A stretch of DNA of 64,000 nt from Reticulitermes speratus (GCA_021186555.1 JAJKFL010000005.1:18974635-19038634), one strand, 5' to 3'. Numbered from the stretch's first letter, positions 12,590 through 24,879 are shown. Translations and numbers: made by a program. Notes: generated by a model not told the origin, from the sequence alone.

Positions 12590-12845
12590 ATCTGCATTAA
12601 TTAAACTTCAAGGAAAAAGATCACTTCGGAGATCGAGACAGAGATATAAAGATAGTATTAAAATTAATCTGAGAGGGTTAGTGCGTGAAAGAGTTGCTCT
12701 CTTTCATGTGGCCGAAAATAGACTTTTGTGTGAAGTTAATGAAGCTTCTTGTACCTTAAAAGGCAGAGAATTTCTTGAATAACTGAGTAACTATCAACTT
12801 TTCAAAAAGAATCTTTACAATGGGGTTAGTTAATTAGTCCTGTTC
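12590..12845 (+). mobile_element. LINE 3'-end remnant, copy 1
   Basis: GGAAAAAGATCACTTCGGAG and the following bases align block by block with 28520-28600. In the best-preserved copy at 28157 those blocks encode the conserved RPLGRPRRRWEDNIKM tail of a non-LTR retrotransposon. Here the translation is decayed (SLRRSRQRYKDSIKINL). The shared 3' untranslated blocks (GAATTTCTTGAATAACTGAG and GGGGTTAGTTAATTA) follow to about 12838. It is 5'-truncated and dead. Confidence 0.7.
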
Positions 12846-12984
12846 GAAGCCTTACTATCTTCTTTTGTTTATATTCTAGCATGTTATTTTGATTCAGCAC
12901 CACATTCTGTGAAGCCAGTGTTGAAGATAATTAACCAGCAGCAACAGCAGTTTTCTAATTTGAAGTAAACAGACTTTGGTATTG

Positions 12985-13050
12985 TTTTGACGTTCTTCTT
13001 CTTCTTCTCCTCCTTCTTCTTCTGTTTCTCCTTCTTTTCCTTCATAGGAT
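12985..13050. repeat. (CTT)n pyrimidine-rich tract
   Basis: This is a run of CTTCTTCTTCTTCTCCTCCTTC-like units, seen as poly-Lys/Glu in the meaningless minus frame at 12884-13075. It is a simple repeat with an almost complete purine/pyrimidine strand bias. Confidence 0.7.
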
Positions 13051-13144
13051 TTTTCTGTCTTCTTGTGCTGTTCATTTTTGCCTCCAGTAACTCTGAATTA
13101 CTTGTTCCGTTGAATTAATTTTCTGCCACCTGTTCATAAGTCCC

Positions 13145-13440
13145 AGAGCCGGTATAGCATGGTTAGTACAATGAATAGACTACGAACGGGGCAACCGAGG
13201 AACCGTGGCTCGTCTCCCGGAAGGGAAAGAATATTTTTTCTTATCCAGATCCTGCATACTGGCATTGGGGCCCACCCATCATCCTGTTTAACGCTTTACA
13301 GGTGCTCTTTACCCGGGGTAATGGCCACAACGTGAAGCGAAAATTCCCATATGGTTCCGAAGTTAAGAATAAGTGGAGCTATGCGTCCATTCCTACATAC
13401 GGCTTCATGGCATACACATACCAATTTACGTTTACATTTA
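13145..13440 (+). repeat. tRNA-derived SINE, diverged
   Basis: GAGCCGGTATAGCATGGTTAG gives an A-box-like word and GGCTCGTCTCCCGG at about 13207 a B-box-like word. A long non-tRNA body follows, ending in ACGTTTACATTTAAAAG near 13443. The head resembles the SINE at 5719 but the body differs, so it may be a separate subfamily. Confidence 0.6.
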
Positions 13441-13444
13441 AAAG

Positions 13445-16400
13445 TTCTACATAACCGCTGCTTATTTCGGTCTTTCCTTCAACGTCTCCCAGTTTATGTT
13501 CAGTAACTTAATCTTTTCAGTCATTATTTCCGTAATTTCATTTCAGAAAACTTATTAATTCAGTAGCTTATTACAGATGGTCTTAATAAATTTTCCCTTT
13601 GGAAACCGAATCTGCATCTGTAGTTCACCAACTAGAATCATGAACATTATCTACTACTTATGCGTCGTATACACCGAAAACCATAATAAGCCTGTTGACG
13701 CTTTTGTTACCGATTTCAATGTACGTATTATTTGCGTATGGTCAACAGAAACACAAAATACAGAAATCCGAGGCCAGGTTTGCAGTCTGTAACCCAAAAT
13801 TGGCGATTTGTAGCCAAAACTCTCAGGCCCACTGGTACTTACTTCTATGACAAAGACAAATATTTATCTGTTGTATTTCCCCACATGTTTTTATTTCACC
13901 ATTATTGAGGGTTTATGCGATCTGAACTCGCAGACTCACGTCAGTAGCATAACATAGAGATCTATCCATAGCAGGTTCTCTGCTTGATAAAAATTTGTCA
14001 CTTTGTATTGTGACTGATTGTTAGATTACATTGGATGATAAAAGAGGACTTGGTCTTCACACATACAAATAAGGATATATCTTACTGCGTTAAAGAAAGG
14101 TGGGTGAAAGAAGGGCCGCATATTTTTCCATAGGCCACTATTTTATGTGAATGGAAAGTGAGATTTGTAATTATTTAAAGACCCAGTATGAAATCCAAAT
14201 TGACACTGCATATCTAACGGACATGAAATCCATGTAATAAGCCTTTGTGTATGTTCTCTGACGTTTTCCTAACCAGTGCCCAGCAGCAGTAAGCCGAGGT
14301 GCTGAAGGTCCTCTTGCCCTGTTATCTCTTCAGCCTAGATATTTCTTAATTGAAACGTTTCTAATGGTCTGTATTAAGCGCTCAAAAGTTTGTTGGGAGG
14401 AAGTAGAGATGTGTATCCATAAAATGAACTTCTAATGGCACTGTGCTCCCTGTGACTTAACAAGCTTTCTAGATAAGTGACCTTATAACTTGCTACTCTG
14501 AATTTTCCAAGTAAATGTATTGTCACTTCTTTAAGTGCTCAATTCACAAGATTGCACCATATTCCTCTTTCATATATATCCCTGTTTTGTTTTTGGCCTC
14601 GCTGATCCTCTCTGTGTCGGGTACAGAAATACCAAACATTGTATTAAAGTAAATTTAATATGTAATAAGAAAATAAATGTGTTTTCTGAATTACTAGAGA
14701 CTGACCGGCGACATTTCATTAACTTGAAATCAGTGCTTGTCGATGTGGCTTGTGTTTCTTCCCGTTATTGGTTGTCTCATTCACAGAGAGAACAGCAGAA
14801 GTATGTATAGCTGAGCTGTAAACGAAGGAGAAGTGCAGACACTTCCAACTCTCAACAGATCATATTGGATATATTTTACTGGAAGGTGCATATTGACACA
14901 TGAGTCCATCTATGAACGGCGTATCCTCATGAATCTGAAGTGTAATTATTTACTTTTTGGAACAACATGTCTTTCAGAGTCACCTTCAAGAAGTCTGTAG
15001 ATAGAGGGCACGACTTTAAATTATATTATTAGTCGACGATTTCTTTGAGGGGGTACACATTATGACGGTACCTCAAATTACCTTTTGTGGAAAAAGTGTA
15101 AACGTTTTTGGATGAATGCCCGAAAAGATGTTACAGAAAGTTAACTTTGGTATTTTGACAATTTAATATCACTCATAAAATCGCTGACGGCTGCTTGAGA
15201 TAATGAATGATGCTGTGTCAATGAACAAGATGGTTCAAACAACGGATCAACATCATATAGATTTTCCTTCAACAAACCAATTTCAGCCGCTTTTTTTCTC
15301 GCGATCTACAGTCGTCGTTTCTGGCGGTATTGTTTCTAGTAAGTATTTACTATTCAAAACAGATGTCATGACTAAAGTTAAATGTGACCATAGTGCTGTA
15401 TGTTTATAATTTGCAGTGATATCTATTATATTTGGCTGTCTGATATAACAGTACGTTAATTGATCGTTCGGCTCCCTCAGTAGAATCGGAACTATGAATG
15501 GCATTTGAAGAATACCATTTAGCAAGCCTGTAAACAGTGTTAAACATTTAATACATAATATGTGAGACGATTCTCTCTTCTCATGATCCAGTAAATTAAA
15601 TTTAAAAACAATTAGCAAGTTTTCAAAATAAATGTATCAAATGTGACTATAAATATTTAACAGTGAAGCGTCGGCACACATGACGAGAAATGTTTGGATA
15701 CTTAATGTGTTGCAATATGACATAAAGCAGTATGCATACAGTGGCACAAAATTTGTGCAACCGACCGAAATTTTAAAGAACATAGGATGTATAGGTATAA
15801 AGTAACATTGAGGCGCTTTCGTATATTTGCATCCTGTCCGATTCTCACAGTCATAGCATTGAATTCACTGCGTTCACACTTTCTGGTACTGTTTATAATT
15901 TTGCACATATTGTATGTTTTTACCATTTTAGATTATGTCCTTTCGTTTGCAGAACTTACTACTTATATGCCTATGTTGAGTTTGTTAATTTATCGGCCAT
16001 ACATAATCTCAATGTTTGTTACAAAAATAGTAACCTCAGCGTCATATTCAAAAATATATTCTTGTCTGAACTACTGCAGAATTATCATTGTTTAGATCTC
16101 TTCCGTCTAGTCTTATAGACTTTCATGACAGTTATACGGAGCGTCTGAATGATTTATAGGTTCAGTCGTTTCCAAAAGATAAAAATAGGATATACCTTTG
16201 TATCGTGTAGCCCCTATCTAATGTCAGATAAATGGATTTAAAGCCATGATTTAACTGAGACGTAGGAGATATTGTGCACATATATCATGAGACATACGTG
16301 CATATGTCAGTTTAGAATTTACTTTCTGCAGGGCAGTTCTTATAAAGTAGTTCCGTTGTGAACATGAAATTGTGCGTCCTCAGGTTGATGAAGAAGGAGA

Positions 16401-16580
16401 CGACCGCTAGATATGGAAGGTATTTGCGAAAGTTTGGTAAAAGCTGTTGCGGACAGACGACAAGGGGTTATGCTTTAGCTTGGATGTTAGGCGAGGTTTA
16501 ACAGGTTCTCATTGTTAGAGATGACCATGTTACGAAATGTTGTCCAGGGACTCTTATTTCGGCAGACTGCAGACTTTTGT
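13445..16580. other. Long gene-free stretch
   Basis: Over about 3.1 kb only short, unrecognised open frames occur. Those at 15283-15618 (minus, 111 codons) and 15787-16095 (plus, 102 codons) are hydrophobic-looking but have no family motif. I treat them as chance frames in AT-rich DNA. Confidence 0.45.
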
Positions 16581-16596
16581 TAACACAGTATACGAG

Positions 16597-16783
16597 TTTT
16601 AAGTTTTAATTCACCGTGCATTTTATTATTTAAGATAAAACACCAACAAATGCACAAATTATAAGGTGCAAATTTGCTCCCTATATGATGGCTCATGAGG
16701 AGCTGAAACGCGTAGGGTAAATCATGATATAGGGAGCAAATTTGCACCTTATAATTTGTGCATTTGTTGGTGTTTTATCTTAA
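16597..16783. mobile_element. 187-bp foldback element with 56-bp perfect arms and 12-bp target duplication
   Basis: Arms 16631-16686 and 16727-16782 are perfect reverse complements. The direct repeat ACAGTATACGAG flanks the element at 16585-16596 and 16784-16795, so its limits can be set exactly. Between the left duplication and the left arm is a 34-base extension without a partner on the right. The 40-base loop holds GATG, the stem GCTC/GAGC around a short loop, T, then GAAAC (16705-16709) and GCGTAGGG. It is non-coding. The perfect arms and duplication suggest recent insertion. Confidence 0.88.
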
Positions 16784-16799
16784 ACAGTATACGAGGTAT

Positions 16800-18960
16800 G
16801 TACATTCAGTTTCAATAAAAGGTGAGGAATACCTCTCGTATCTAAGCGACTAGCACCGACTCGAGAAGTTCTTTATTCTACGGAGGAAGACACTGATTTG
16901 TAGACAAGTGTGAGTGATTTCTGTGCTCCATACAGTCAAAAACCTAAATACATGATCGTCACGGCGTAGAGATCAGCACCCAGCACCCATGCTTCATATT
17001 CGGAATGTCGGATGTTCAGTTACCATTCCGAATTCAGGTTATTAGAACTGATGTTTGCATTCCGCGGTCTTTTCCAATGGCTTATAGTACAATAAAACTT
17101 ACGTGATATTGTCCACTAAGAACACTGCTGCATATTGTGACATAAGTTGTAATATATATTTTGCTTAGTATCCCCAACAGGACTGCAATGCCAAGGGATT
17201 CAGTATACTCTAAGATTAAAGTATTTGTGTGTAGAATATTAAACTATAACAAATAAAGAACAGAAGTTATTCAGTTTCAAATAAGATCAGACACAGGGAC
17301 CAAAAGACGTGGAGGAGCAAGCGGTCGCGGCTTATTTTAACTTACTTTCTCTGAATTTGACTGAAGGCTCTTAGAAAAACTACAAATTATACTGAGTTGG
17401 AATACTTACTACGTCAAAAAATAACAGAATAGACTGTCTTCAGCTGGCTTAAACTTGACAATTATACTTTAATGTTTGTAACAAAATATTTGGGTCTCAT
17501 TTAACCAAGAAATTTGTCAGAGGGGAGGGAGACCGAATGGAGGCAGACATTTTGTGATATTTCATATACATTACGTTTATAATCAATTTAAATACAAATA
17601 TTATACCTGTGTGTCAGCAGATCTATTTAAATAAGTTGTCAGTTCTTAGAATTTTTCTGAGCAGAATTGTTTTTTCTTTTTTTGCGTATCGTTTTCTTCT
17701 GCTTTGCTGGGCTTCCCACATGTCTGTTTCATTACTATTACCTCTCCGAATACATATGACATTTCCTTTCAGAGGACTGCGTTATTGATTCTCGTGAATC
17801 AAGTGGCTCAGTTAATACATTTATTGCTTACACACTGAAAGGTTTCTGTTCACCGTGGGCTCTTTCTCCAGGAGTAATGCCACCAGAGAGTAATGCGACC
17901 AGAGCTTGATTCTGAACTCCTATTTGCATTAATTTCCCAAACTAGACTGCTTGAAACGTGCTTCGACTTCCCGTATGTGAACGTATAGCATGATGGTATG
18001 GAACACTGACCTACAACCTACATCTTGTATGTACATCTAGCACCCCATTCGAATTTCGAACATAATACTTCTGACACTCTGTTCGCGTTAGTCTTACATG
18101 GTGTCTAAGTCTTGAGAGAAGATGGGTAAGACAGGTTGATATTTTATCTTCTTCTTAATCTATATCGGTAATTAATTTCTAAATCCCTACAAATTTTCTC
18201 TTTCGTTTGGCATATTCGGAGTAACATTGATATTAATGCGAAGAACGCTTGCTGCGCTGTCTGAGACACGTCTGTAGTATCTGCGGATAAACTCGCAACC
18301 AGACTGGAGAAAGTATCTTGATAAAAGAGGCAAATAATATAGTGCTATGCGGAGCGTAATCCAGCATCGTGTAGCAAAAATTAGCATATTCCTGCAGCTC
18401 TTAACATACTAAAACGTGGCCTTAATTTTATGTAGGATATTTAGTTTAAACATTTACAGCATTGTAACTACTACACTATGCATAAGTCCCAACATTCAGA
18501 AACAAAGTGTTATACTCATAATATGTATTTATATCCTTCGTTTGGTTATAACACTAAACATTGGTTATTTCCGCCTGCAAGTTTAACCGATTGGACTTTG
18601 CAATAAAGCCACAGTGTTTTCAATGACATATGAACTGAAGTTTTAAATATTAAGTTCTTTTTATATGAACTCCACCTAAAAAGTGTTAGCTGTTATCACA
18701 GCTCCAGTGCGCATAGTCATTAAGTTGTGCAGCAAATATCGGTGAGCTTTAAGGAGCTCAGTATCAGACCATGCAAAAGATCCTCCAGCCTACGTGGTCT
18801 TCTGGAACTCATCCCAGCCGATGCGACTACATTTTCACTTTTCACTGTACGTGCATTTGTGTGACCACTGGAAGTTCATTGATAGTTATATGGACCGCAG
18901 CTTTAAACTTTATGAATTTTTGTTTCTCATGTGGAAAGCCTTAATATTAGTATTTTTTAT
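16800..18960. other. Gene-free stretch
   Basis: No supported feature in about 2.1 kb. Confidence 0.45.
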
Positions 18961-18969
18961 GTGGCACTT

Positions 18970-19190
18970 TCGACCCCTTCTCGGGACTTCACTATCACAC
19001 TCACACACACCACACTCGGTGGGACTCCTTTGGACGAGTAACCAGCCCGACGCAGAGACCTCTACCTGACAACACACAACACTGCCAAGAGACAGACATC
19101 CATGCCCCCGGTGGAATTCGAACCCACAATCCCAGCAGCGAACGGCCGCAGACCCACGCCTTAGACCGCGCGGCCACTGGGATCGGCCGT
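18970..19190 (-). repeat. tRNA-Leu-like SINE (family B)
   Basis: On the minus strand the head reads CCAGTGGCCGCGCGGTCTAA, with A-box TGGCCGCGCGGTCTAAGGCG and a near-perfect B-box GGGTTCGAATTCCAC (about 19110-19124). Both are typical of tRNA-Leu/Ser-like genes. The body continues past the tRNA end through GTGTTGTGTGTTGTCAGG and a TGTG-rich part, so it is a SINE and not a tRNA gene. The copy at 54365 (plus) is a diverged relative. Confidence 0.8.
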
Positions 19191-19199
19191 AATGTTAGT

Positions 19200-19770
19200 A
19201 GGCCTATATTTTTAATCAAATATTAAGGCTATAATTTTTCCATTCTTAAAGCCAGTGATTCAAGTTTGAGACAGTTCCAGTTTCGTTGAAGGTAATATAT
19301 TAAGAACTAAAACCTAGTGATCACTTCAAGTACAACTAGAATTAACAATTGAACATTGTACATTCTGCTCACAGAGTGCGTTTGTGTTATCTCATATGTT
19401 TCTCAGAACAAACCGCGGTTATTTCCATACGCTGCTTTATGTGTTCTCTGTTAGGTACGAAATGAATATTTGAACATTACTCATGTTACACTTAGTCTTT
19501 AAAGTGTGAAATGAAGGAAAATTTTTCATCTGCTTTGTATCATGCAAATGAGAAATTGTAGCAGTAGTAAATAACTAACAATCCATAAAGTCTAGAACAT
19601 CATTTCTGGGAAAAGGAGTGGGAGGGATAAAATGATATACAAGTTATTTGAACGATACAATGAAAATAGGGACAGACTCTGTATATTTGTAAGGAACAAG
19701 TGTACATCGTATGCTATTATTTACTGAATTAGATTTTAGCTTCTCACGGGAATGTCTATAAACATTTGTT
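19200..19770. other. Gene-free stretch
   Basis: Nothing was recognised. Confidence 0.4.
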
Positions 19771-19773
19771 TTA

Positions 19774-19940
19774 TGGGATGTGACAACGTGTAATCTGGAA
19801 GTGTACCGGCATTTCAGGGGAATTTTCTGCCTGTATCATAAGAGTAGATGAGTAACCGTCCACATAATTTGATAATGGAGGCAGAAAATGCCTCTGAAAC
19901 GTTAGTTCGTTATTACTAGACTATAAGGTGTCACATCCCA
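19774..19940. mobile_element. Foldback element, TGGGATGTGAC family
   Basis: The left end TGGGATGTGACAACGTGTAATC is mirrored at the right end by a GGTGTCACATCCCA word (19927-19940). Inside, AATGGAGGC-AGAAAAT-GCCTCTGAAACG (19875-19901) keeps a perfect 5-bp stem GAGGC/GCCTC directly before TGAAAC. The CTGAAGA box has decayed to TTGATAA. This is the most complete copy of the family that also appears at 11327, 40129, 56292 and 59932. Confidence 0.8.
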
Positions 19941-19944
19941 CACG

Positions 19945-21130
19945 AATGCGATTCTTCACTTGTTATTGAAATATGTCTGTGACGTATGCCTGATACTAAA
20001 ACACTGTGTCTTGTCCTGTGTTTAAAATGAATGGCAGAAGAATACCTTCTTTCCTAGCTCCAGACACTTACCGGCGGCAAACTTATCATTATTTATCTTG
20101 CAGCAATGAGGAACACGAAAAGAAAGTGGAATAACTTTAGTTGCTTTCCCTCTTGACACTGATAAATTTCACTGAAGTATTAAACGGATTTTTCACTTGT
20201 TTTCTTCGAGGCTGTAACTATAAAAGTAGACTTCTTTGTGACTTCTCAGATGGCTTATTTTCACGTGTTTGCACGTAAATCAAGACACATCCTTCCACAT
20301 GCGTAGCTCAGTACTAAACTACATTCAATATTTCACTACTTTAAGCAGAAATACCATGTCAAAAATAGAGCAGGTAATGCCTGTACAAAGTATCTGAACC
20401 GCATTTCATAGACATCAGCCTGAAAATCATTATATGCAGTGACGCTTTCCGTGGTTTTCCTCAGTAATATCTTGTGATTTGACATAATGTACGGTCATTT
20501 CCTTCCAAATTACTGCCCACTCACAGTACATTCTCACCGTCACTTGTCATTCGACTCTGCAGTTACCTATCAACAGGATTTGTTTTGGGATTCTTGGATT
20601 TCAGTAATTAAGTCTTGCAATTCGTATCAAAATGTTCCGAAAAATTAAAAGTTTGTTAAAACGTTTTATCGTTTTAAAATTCTGTTTTGTGTCCGTTCAT
20701 CACACTTCAGTTCTTCTGTTGCCAATTTTCTTAAACAGGTGCGTCACAAATTATCATGACATTTTGTTTTATAAATAAGAACTCTTCTTAAATATGCGCT
20801 ATATGTTGGCCTTTAACATTGTGAGTTGTACTTTATCAATGAATTATATACGCTAAATTTTTCATCGTAAATCGACATAAAAGAATAGAAACATTACTAA
20901 TACAAACACTATAGTAATAGAATGTTTTGAGCAGATTATAAATTTCTCACATGAGATTGTTGAAATAATTGTGGGTCTTCTTTTTCCCCTTGAATTTTAT
21001 AACTAACAAACTGAAAAAACAATACTGAAAATAATCCAACGTCGCAGTCACGTGGTTAGCACGAATTCTTTTTAATTATTTATAAACACTGCATCCTACC
21101 ATTTGAAGCTATTCAGAATGGTTCAGGAGG
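19945..21130. other. Gene-free stretch
   Basis: No supported feature. Confidence 0.45.
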
Positions 21131-21134
21131 AAAG

Positions 21135-21660
21135 GTCAATATTTTGAGAGTTGATAGTTTTGGTCATTGTGAGAAAAAAGTTTACACGAACATGTGTGTA
21201 ATTCTGAATGGTTACCTAGATACAACTGTTTGAATTTCCAGACCTAACTCCTTTAGATTTTTGTCTGTGGGATTGGATGAAGAACGAAGTTTACAAAAGA
21301 AGGTGGATACACAAGACGAATTGCTCGCTCTCATTTTGGATGCTGCTGCCCGCATAAGGAAACGTGCGGATCAACTCAGACGAACAACACGCGATCCCAC
21401 AAGAGTTGCGAAGTGCGCTGAGGTTGACGGTGAGATTTTCGAACATTCATTGTGAAGTGTAACAAATTTATCATTTAAACACTAAATTAAAATTACGAAT
21501 AAATTAGCAGTAATTTCTCATTCTTTATTACCATTCAGAATGCTTTTGTATTTGTAGATGAAAACAGCTCTATCTCGGTAACAACTCAGAATTAGACACA
21601 CGTTCATACGAATTTTTTTTTCTCACAATGACCCATACTGTCACCTCCCAAAATAATGAC
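21135..21660 (+). mobile_element. Deleted Tc1/mariner-superfamily DNA transposon with ~100-bp inverted repeats
   Basis: The terminal repeats 21135-21231 and 21561-21660 are inverted copies (left GTCAATATTTTGAGAGTTGA, right complement GTCATTATTTTGGGAGGTGA) with scattered mismatches along about 100 bases. The 526-bp element retains only the end of a transposase gene. Most of the coding region is missing, so this is a non-autonomous internal-deletion copy. The flanking target duplication is not clear. Confidence 0.8.
21241..21455 (+). pseudogene. C-terminal remnant of a DDE transposase
   Basis: From 21241 one frame reads PDLTPLDFCLWDWMKNEVYK, which resembles the region around the last catalytic acidic residue in Tc1/mariner-superfamily transposases (PDLxPxDFxLWG). 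A frameshift near 21290 moves to the frame that continues VDTQDELLALILDAAARI and ends EIFEHSL at the stop at 21453-21455. About 70 residues remain out of roughly 350. It lies between the inverted repeats, in the expected orientation, and must be inactive. Confidence 0.7.
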
Positions 21661-21879
21661 TTTTTTGCTGCGTCACAATGTCTGTTCCACGTAACTCTAT
21701 TTAATATAGAGTTGATAAGGTAAATTTTCCCTTTGCTTAGTTGAGCACCACTCCATAAAAGACATATGGGAGATTAATGTGTAGCTCTTTGCGTTATTGA
21801 CCTCGGACCTAGACGGATGTGAGTGGTCAGATTCAGAATATTAGGTCCACCTTATCCTCAGGGAAAGCGTCTCTATTTT

Positions 21880-22015
21880 ACATTGAATTGGTGGTTGGCT
21901 GGTGCACAGAGCCGGTCTCCACGTGGTGCTGTAGAGAAGAAAACTTGCTCGTTTGATTCTGGGCCGGGGTGACAGCGATTTTCCTCATTTAAACTAGGCC
22001 ATGGTTAAGGAACAC
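21880..22015 (+). repeat. Probable tRNA-related SINE fragment
   Basis: GGTTGGCTGGTGCACAGAGC, a GTTTGATTCTGGGCC B-box-like word at about 21951, and the following GGTGACAGCGATTTTCCTC resemble SINE heads with degenerate pol III boxes. No tail or duplication was found. Confidence 0.4.
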
Positions 22016-22019
22016 GGCC

Positions 22020-22700
22020 AGTTTTATCCAATCACGTAACCCGCCAGCCAATGCAATAACAAAATTTCTGGCTTGAAACCGTAACTTCTCTCCAACCAAA
22101 ACTTGGAGCTTGATGTTATGATTGTCAAATTCGACCTCCTGTCACCAGCAACCCGAGTCATTCGTATGAGCTCGTCCTGGTCTTCACCCGAGACCATGAA
22201 ACTCATTAGCGCAGAGACACTTTCTGTTACAGCTTTAAGGCATTCTTTGTAGATTCGATCTATGCGCTTCGAAAGCAGCACTTCTTTAACGAGAGAGGGG
22301 TTAGGTGTTAGGTTGGTTGGTTTGTTGGTTGTTCTGTTGATCGGTGGGTGGTGGCTCTTGGGAGACGAGTGTGCAATGTGCTGAACCCTCTGAGAGCCAC
22401 AAACTCACGTTTACAGTCGTCAGGACTTTGTCTGTCTATACATTTACAATTTCCTCAACCAGTTATATTTTATTTCTCACGGAGATTCTCATATCCTACA
22501 GAGAGATGGCGCTAAATACAAAAGACCCAATCCTCCTCAGACGAACGGGCGATCATACTATCTCAGGCCCTCCTCAGGACAAGGACCAGTCCCAGGCTGT
22601 AGTGCACATGATAATGAAATTCGTGGTTCCGTAAAGGAGAAAAATTTATCGTCTAGCTGAACGACTCTTAGTTTGATTTCAGGCTTTCGCCTCGATGTTG
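22020..22700. other. Unassigned stretch with a short GGTT-type repeat
   Basis: A GGTTGGTTGGTTTGTTGGTT simple repeat occupies about 22310-22345. The open frames at 22024-22281 (minus) and 22344-22634 (plus) carry no recognisable motif. Confidence 0.35.
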
Positions 22701-22724
22701 ATGAAATCTGTGGTCTTCTGGGTA

Positions 22725-22800
22725 ATTACACGGCGTCGTGTGGTAATTGTTTACCATCGTTTCGGGACAACGTATCGGTCCCATCTTCACGGGTCAAGAT
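22725..22800 (-). repeat. Foldback-type hairpin motif, minus strand
   Basis: On the minus strand: GTGAAGA (22784-22790), T, a perfect 5-bp stem GGGAC/GTCCC around CGATACGTT (22764-22782), then GAAAC (22759-22763). The outer part (GTTTACCA and the ACGACGCCGTG region near 22725-22740) resembles the CTGGGATGTGACGCCGTG family, but no complete arm pair was found. Confidence 0.6.
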
Positions 22801-22894
22801 TCAAGGAATTTACTTCAAGAAGTTGTGTAATTAGTGGATTTTGAATAAATGTATCAAATTTCGTTTCTGTGTTCATGTGAACAACGAAACTATA

Positions 22895-22940
22895 TGTATG
22901 TATATATATATATATATGTGTGTGTGTGTTTGTGCGTACG
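22895..22940. repeat. (TA)n(TG)n microsatellite
   Basis: GTATATATATATATATATGTG is followed by TGTGTGTGTG and TGTGCGTACGTGTG. It is a plain compound dinucleotide repeat. Confidence 0.85.
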
Positions 22941-22944
22941 TGTG

Positions 22945-24540
22945 ACTACTTTCTGTCCACAATTTGTTGTTATATATGTCTGCTATTTGGCACTTCGTTT
23001 ACTACTAACGCAACATATTCGCCACTTCAGTTCAATATATTTTATTTCGCCTACTTACTATTTCAACTACAGAAGTGACACCTGCACCATTTCAAGCATC
23101 CTTTGTTTCCCTGTAAGTCATTTCACGTACTATTATTTTGTGTTTGACCTATGTTATATCCGGTAAAACTGTATTCTTGCATTTTACTGTACGCTTAGGA
23201 AAGCTTTTTTACTTGAGGTATATCTGTGTATGATTTGTGTTTTTAGTTCACGAAGTTTGGTATCTGTATGCAGTGTTTTACAGCCGAAGGTTAGCAATGA
23301 CATATACTATGGAAATATCATTCATGCACATGGTTTTAAATTTGTTATTGTAAATCAATTCATTCTTAAAGTTATGTTTAATGTTTATATGCCGATCTTG
23401 AAAAAATAAAGAATAGCGAAATTGATGTGAATTTGATTATGTGAAAGGCATCCAATGTGATCAGCTGAAAATGCCTGTATAAAAAAGGCTCGTGTTATTT
23501 ACATCATCTTTGACTCCGTATACCTTATTTTATCACGAACAGTATGATCGGAATTTTATAAATGTATTATCGAAGTAATAGTCATCCGTGGAATCCTTAT
23601 AACGAAAATGGAAGTTGAAAATTAAGTGTTTAAATATTAATAATATGTTTAAACTGAACGAATGACATATGTTTTTAAACATTCTCGTTAATTAATTTAA
23701 CTATTTTGCCAATCAGCGAGGACAGTGACAAATTCAAGAAACCTTTTAAACCTCAGTGGTTGCTATGTGTATCACGAGGTTTAATGTTAAAAAGTTCTGC
23801 GTTCTGCCCACGGCGTGAATATGAGCATTGTATAGATTTCAAAACAAACAGTGATTTTATAACTGAATCTTTATACATAATACAGGTTAATCGTAGTTTT
23901 TAGAGTGTACCAACAAAACTCTAACCCAGTCTTGTAATGTACTCATTTAACAGTTCATTTTCGGTTACTTGATAGCTGCTGATATGCTTTTAAATTGTTT
24001 ACAATTACGAACTAAGGGGATAATAAATTAAGCTGAACGAGCTTTAAAGTTTACTTATGGATTGGATATATCATTCTCAAGCTAGGGTCTTATGTTCCTG
24101 TTTGATTACCATTTGCTAGGAGAATTTCAATCAAGTTCCACGAAATAAGCCAACTTTCTGATTCGATCCCCCTCTGTACATCGGATCATTGTATCTGCTC
24201 TCTTAGTTTCTTGAAGAGTGATAGCGCCCTAAGCGCCTACGTCTCAATACTTGGAAAACAAAACAGTCGGGTAGATTGGAAGTCAAGGCATGAAAGATAG
24301 CCTGTTACTGCTGCTTCTCTGCCGAAACAGAACACCAGTAAATCGACTCAAAACATAGGTGCAAGTTTTTGCTGTGGTCAGAAACTTTTTAAACCTCCTT
24401 CACACTCCTTCTTCATCTGGGTCCAGTGTTTTGGTGCTGTCTCACCGCGAAATCAAGACCCTCACATTTTCGACAGCAAACAATGAGATACGAGTACAAA
24501 TCGTAAAGCCTAAGTGCCATTATGTAGATCTCTAGTTTTA
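22945..24540. other. Gene-free AT-rich stretch
   Basis: No supported feature. The frame at 22849-23166 starts inside the microsatellite and has no motif. Confidence 0.45.
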
Positions 24541-24547
24541 CAAGTAG

Positions 24548-24582
24548 TTATTATTATTATTATTATTATCATTATTATTATA
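24548..24582. repeat. (ATT)n microsatellite
   Basis: About eleven TTA units with one TCA interruption. Confidence 0.85.
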
Positions 24583-24879
24583 GATTAATCAGAGACTGCT
24601 CAGTATTTGGAGCTCTTCTTCGCGCTTCAGTCCTTCAGCCAGATGCGTTGGTGCGCCTAATACTATCAGTAGGAATATTCGTATTTTCAATCACCATATT
24701 ATTTCGCTAAATCATGTAATTAAATGTAATGTTATTTGATTTATTATTCGTTTTATACATAGGCGTATTACTTAACCTATGGTGCTTTCAGTTATTCGTT
24801 GTCAGTTATGTTTATTAATTCCTTCCGTTCTTTAAATGACTTTATAAGTATTATTGTACAATATTGTAATTTTTTCTGT

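Noticed and set aside
19100..19190. A genuine tRNA-Leu gene on the minus strand
   Set aside because: The B-box is excellent, but there is no foldable full cloverleaf with a clear 3' acceptor end and the sequence runs into a SINE body shared with 54365.
22849..23166. 105-codon plus-strand frame with hydrophobic stretches
   Set aside because: It begins in a TA/TG microsatellite and continues through AT-rich DNA, which yields Tyr/Ile/Val/Cys-rich chance peptides.
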